A DNA stretch of 34,267 nt from an uncultured Spirochaetaceae bacterium (lineage in GTDB: Bacteria > Spirochaetota > Spirochaetia > Treponematales > Treponemataceae). Made by a program: the position numbers and the translations under genes. The number at the start of each line of letters is the position of its first letter. Position 1 is the stretch's first letter. This document shows, piece by piece, positions 32,167-34,267 of the stretch. The stretch covers positions 1 through 34,267 of the forward strand of contig CADCLG010000029.1 of the NCBI GenBank assembly GCA_902802305.1, in the 5' to 3' direction. Below the pieces are notes generated by a model that was not told the DNA's origin, did not search any database, and saw only the letters and a list, made by a program, of their open reading frames with translations.

Positions 32167-33111
32167 ATGACTGAAAATAAATCTTTCCTCAAAAAGCTTC
32201 GCCGATTTGTAGATGGCGAAGCTGATACTCCTTTTGAGTATTTTATGCTTATTGTTGTTATTGTGAATACTGTTGTTTTGGGATTGGAAACATCTCCGGA
32301 ACTTGCGGCTCATTATGGAAGAGTTTTCTTTGTTATCGACCAGGTTTGTCTTTGGATTTTTATTGCAGAACTTTTTCTAAAGGCTGTAGCTTACAATAAG
32401 CAGTTTTTGGGTGAATACAGAGGAACGGGCGAATATAAGTCCTTTCATATTAACAAATGGAATATTTTTGATTTGTTCATTGTGCTTGTTTCTGTATTTG
32501 CTTCATTACCGTTTTTTGCAGTATTCCGTGTACTCAGACTTTTTAAATCGGTAAAAATCATTAAAGGAATAAAGTCGCTGCGTGTTGTAAAAACACTCAA
32601 ACTTGTAAACGGAATAACAAAACTGCGAATTATTGTAAAGGCTGTTATAAAAGCAATTCCAAGCGTTTTATGGACCTTTTTTCTGCTGATAATTTTTGCA
32701 TATGTTTATGCAATTATCGGTGTTAATATTTTTGGAACAGATTTTCCAGAAGATTTTGGAAGTTTAGGTTCAGCTCTCTTAGCTCTTTTCAACCTTTCTT
32801 CTTTTGATTCCAGTGAAGTCATAAAGCGTTTTTCCTGGTCATGGGTTTACTTTATTTCTTATAACTTTTTTGAAGCCTCCATCATAATGAATGTAATAGT
32901 CGGTGTGATTGTAGATTCCGTAAACACAAGCCGAATAGAAATTGAAGAAGAAGATAAAGAAAACTCTAATAATAAAAAAGTTACACTAGAAAGTATTTCA
33001 GCTCAAATTTCAGATTTACAAAATTCAATTCTAGAAATAAAAAAGAGTCAAAAAAACGGCTACCCAAATTTGGATAGCCGTTTTAAAGATTCTGAAACAA
33101 GGTTAGAATGA
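32167..33111 (+). CDS. Voltage-gated-type ion channel (BacNav/ion_trans family) with atypical filter
   Basis: 314 residues. Six membrane segments can be traced. S1 is near YFMLIVVIVNTVVLG; S4 is FRVLRLFKSVKIIKGIKSLR, with basic residues at about every third position, a voltage sensor; S5 is VLWTFFLLIIFAYVYAIIG; then the pore and S6 EASIIMNVIVGVIVDSV. A C-terminal coiled coil (ISAQISDLQNSILEIKKSQ) suits tetramer assembly. The filter region is LFNLSSFDSSEVI, where bacterial sodium channels have a TLESW-type motif, so selectivity is uncertain. The last 20 codons overlap a terminator read on the other strand. Confidence 0.88.
   Translation: MTENKSFLKKLRRFVDGEADTPFEYFMLIVVIVNTVVLGLETSPELAAHYGRVFFVIDQVCLWIFIAELFLKAVAYNKQFLGEYRGTGEYKSFHINKWNIFDLFIVLVSVFASLPFFAVFRVLRLFKSVKIIKGIKSLRVVKTLKLVNGITKLRIIVKAVIKAIPSVLWTFFLLIIFAYVYAIIGVNIFGTDFPEDFGSLGSALLALFNLSSFDSSEVIKRFSWSWVYFISYNFFEASIIMNVIVGVIVDSVNTSRIEIEEEDKENSNNKKVTLESISAQISDLQNSILEIKKSQKNGYPNLDSRFKDSETRLE
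33053..33084 (-). terminator. Rho-independent terminator for carB, inside the 3' end of the ion-channel gene
   Basis: aaaacggctaccc (33053-33065) pairs with ggatagccgtttt (33072-33084) with one G-T pair and a 6-base loop. Read leftward, it is followed by seven T (33050-33056 on the plus strand are A). It is 71 bases past the carB stop codon at 33156. It also encodes residues around KNGYPNLDSRF of the ion channel. Confidence 0.7.
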
Positions 33112-33115
33112 TATC

Positions 33116-33154
33116 TGTCAGGAATTGCATTAGCAATTCCGAATTCCTCTGACA
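33116..33154. repeat. Hairpin between the ion channel and carB
   Basis: ggaattgc (33121-33128) pairs with gcaattcc (33133-33140) around atta, with an outer tgtca/tgaca pair (33116-33120, 33150-33154). It lies in the 44-base gap between the convergent stops. No T-run follows, so a role in termination is uncertain. It resembles the aaattgc hairpin at 24369. Confidence 0.4.
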
Positions 33155-33155
33155 A

Positions 33156-34267
33156 CTATTTAATCAGTGAATGATATTCCTGGAGGCTCTTTACTCCACC
33201 TTCTCCACCGTTGCCATTCTTTACAGACTCAATTCCCTTTACAGCTGCAAGTGCACCGGCAAGAGTTGTGATGTAGCTTACCTTGTACTTGAGACAGGCC
33301 TTGCGGATTGTCTTGCGGTCTTCGGCGTAGTTGCGTTTGGCTTTTGGAGTGTTGATTACCAGGCAAACGTCCTTGTTCATAATCAGGTCTACTACGTCTG
33401 GGCGGCCGGCACCAATCTTGTTTACAACGTCGCACTTGATTCCGTTTGCGTTGTAGAAGTCTGCGGTGCCCTGTGTTCCAACCAGTGTAAAGCCGAGGTT
33501 CTTCAAAGTTTTTCCGATTTCGAGAACCTGGTCCTTCTGGCCTTCCTTGTTGCTGAGGGAAATAAGAACCTTCTTGTTTTCCCATGCGGCTGGGGCATGA
33601 GGCAACTCGCTTCCGGCAGCTTCCTGTGACTTATAGAATGCCAATGGAAAGTTTTCTGCAAGACCAAGAACTTCACCAGTAGAACGCATTTCAGGTCCCA
33701 AAATCGGGTCTACTCCAGGAAAGCGAGCCCATGGCAATACGGCCTCTTTTGCTCCGTAGTAAGGAATCTTCTTGTCTTTGAGGCCGAGTGATTCAAGTGA
33801 TTCACCAAGCATCATTCTTGTTGCAAGGCGGGCCATCTGTGTGTCACAAACCTTTGAAACAAGAGGAACGGTGCGGCTTGCACGAGGGTTAGCTTCGATT
33901 ACATAAACCTTTCCGTTTTCAATTGCATACTGCATGTTCATCAAACCACAGACATGAAGGCTTTCTGCAATCTTCTTTGTATATTCCTTGATTGTGGCTA
34001 GGTTGTCAGCAGGAATTGAAACCGGAGGAATTACACAAGCTGAGTCACCAGAGTGAATACCTGCAAGCTCAACATGTTCCATAACAGCAGGAATGTAAAC
34101 GTGAGTTGAATCAGCCAGAGCATCAGCCTCACATTCAAGTGCATTCTTAAGGAAGCGGTCAATCAAATGTGGGCGGTCAGGAGTTACACCAACAGCCTTT
34201 TCAACATATTCGCGCAGATTCTTTTCATCATAAATAACTTCCATACCACGGCCACCAAGTACGAACG
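33156..34267 (-). CDS. carB: Carbamoyl-phosphate synthase large subunit, 3' part (continues beyond the window)
   Basis: CarB makes carbamoyl phosphate from bicarbonate, glutamine-derived ammonia and ATP for arginine and pyrimidines. The visible 370 residues begin in the second ATP-grasp unit (FVLGGRGMEVIYDE at the window edge) and include HSGDSACVIPPVSIP, VIEANPRASRTVPLVSK, FPGVDPILGPEMRSTGE and the C-terminal MGS-like domain ending QEYHSLIK. The frame is open to the edge, so this is probably the end of an intact gene. The internal ATG at 34244 is not its start. It is about 90% identical in protein to the left fragment, with many silent differences. A rho-independent terminator follows at 33053-33084. 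Confidence 0.93.
   Translation of the reverse strand, partial: FVLGGRGMEVIYDEKNLREYVEKAVGVTPDRPHLIDRFLKNALECEADALADSTHVYIPAVMEHVELAGIHSGDSACVIPPVSIPADNLATIKEYTKKIAESLHVCGLMNMQYAIENGKVYVIEANPRASRTVPLVSKVCDTQMARLATRMMLGESLESLGLKDKKIPYYGAKEAVLPWARFPGVDPILGPEMRSTGEVLGLAENFPLAFYKSQEAAGSELPHAPAAWENKKVLISLSNKEGQKDQVLEIGKTLKNLGFTLVGTQGTADFYNANGIKCDVVNKIGAGRPDVVDLIMNKDVCLVINTPKAKRNYAEDRKTIRKACLKYKVSYITTLAGALAAVKGIESVKNGNGGEGGVKSLQEYHSLIK

Noticed and set aside
24177..33155. Prophage or integrative conjugative element
   Set aside because: No integrase, transposase, capsid, portal, relaxase or conjugation gene is visible; only the carB repeats and gene content point to insertion.
33156..34244. Start of the right carB at the internal ATG
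   Set aside because: CarB sequence continues upstream in frame (FVLGGRG) to the window edge, so this is an internal Met.
1..34267. tRNA or rRNA genes
   Set aside because: I saw no cloverleaf or conserved rRNA sequence by eye.

Overview
The window looks like chromosome from a spirochaete, most likely a host-associated Treponema. The grounds are an A+T-rich base composition, lipobox lipoproteins, an InlB-repeat/FGE-domain lipoprotein, a DUF2804 protein, QueH, and protein styles that I know from that genus. This is inference: no rRNA or other definitive marker is present.

Region by region. 1-371 is gene-free and built of nested inverted repeats. 372-5910 (minus) is a three-gene run: an ABC ATPase, its ABC-2-type permease, and a large predicted secreted or outer-membrane metallopeptidase with a beta-propeller-like middle and barrel-like tail. 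5993-9523 (minus) holds a GH9 glycosidase without a signal peptide, a lipoprotein, and an NlpC/P60 cell-wall hydrolase. 9631-13173 (plus) holds a stand-alone CBM48-like protein, metK behind a structured leader, nth and an HD-domain protein. 13214-21274 is a housekeeping mosaic: dCMP deaminase, a GGDEF protein, a tyrosine phosphatase, a DUF2804 protein, queH, two envelope proteins, a HAD 5'-nucleotidase, a Cys-cluster protein and exonuclease III. 21492-22170 is a PIN-domain toxin-antitoxin pair.

22275-34267 is the most unusual part. Two copies of the 3' part of carB (carbamoyl-phosphate synthase large subunit), both on the minus strand, bracket about 9 kb of accessory genes. The left copy is a fragment: it lacks the 5' half, has a one-base frameshift near its 5' end, and abuts a G+C-rich palindromic repeat. 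The right copy is open to the window edge and is probably the working gene. The two encode about 90% identical protein but differ at many synonymous sites, so this is not a simple recent tandem duplication. Import of DNA carrying a replacement carB 3' end is a better fit.

The bracketed segment carries a GNAT acetyltransferase, an AAA ATPase/RloB (TOPRIM) defence-type pair, a divergent two-gene cassette (a repeat protein plus an HNH-like zinc protein) behind a switch-like structured leader, an XRE regulator divergent from a PD-(D/E)XK nuclease, an InlB/FGE lipoprotein, a small winged-helix-like protein, a DUF6150-like repeat protein, and a voltage-gated-type ion channel with an unusual filter sequence. 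No integrase or transposase is visible. The strongest candidates for something undescribed are the cassette at 27181-27946 and the carB-bounded island itself.

Across the window, several genes without a Shine-Dalgarno have a TATAAT-like box 7-9 bases before the ATG, which suggests a recurring leaderless-transcript design. ORFs were read from supplied translations and checked by eye. No database search was run.
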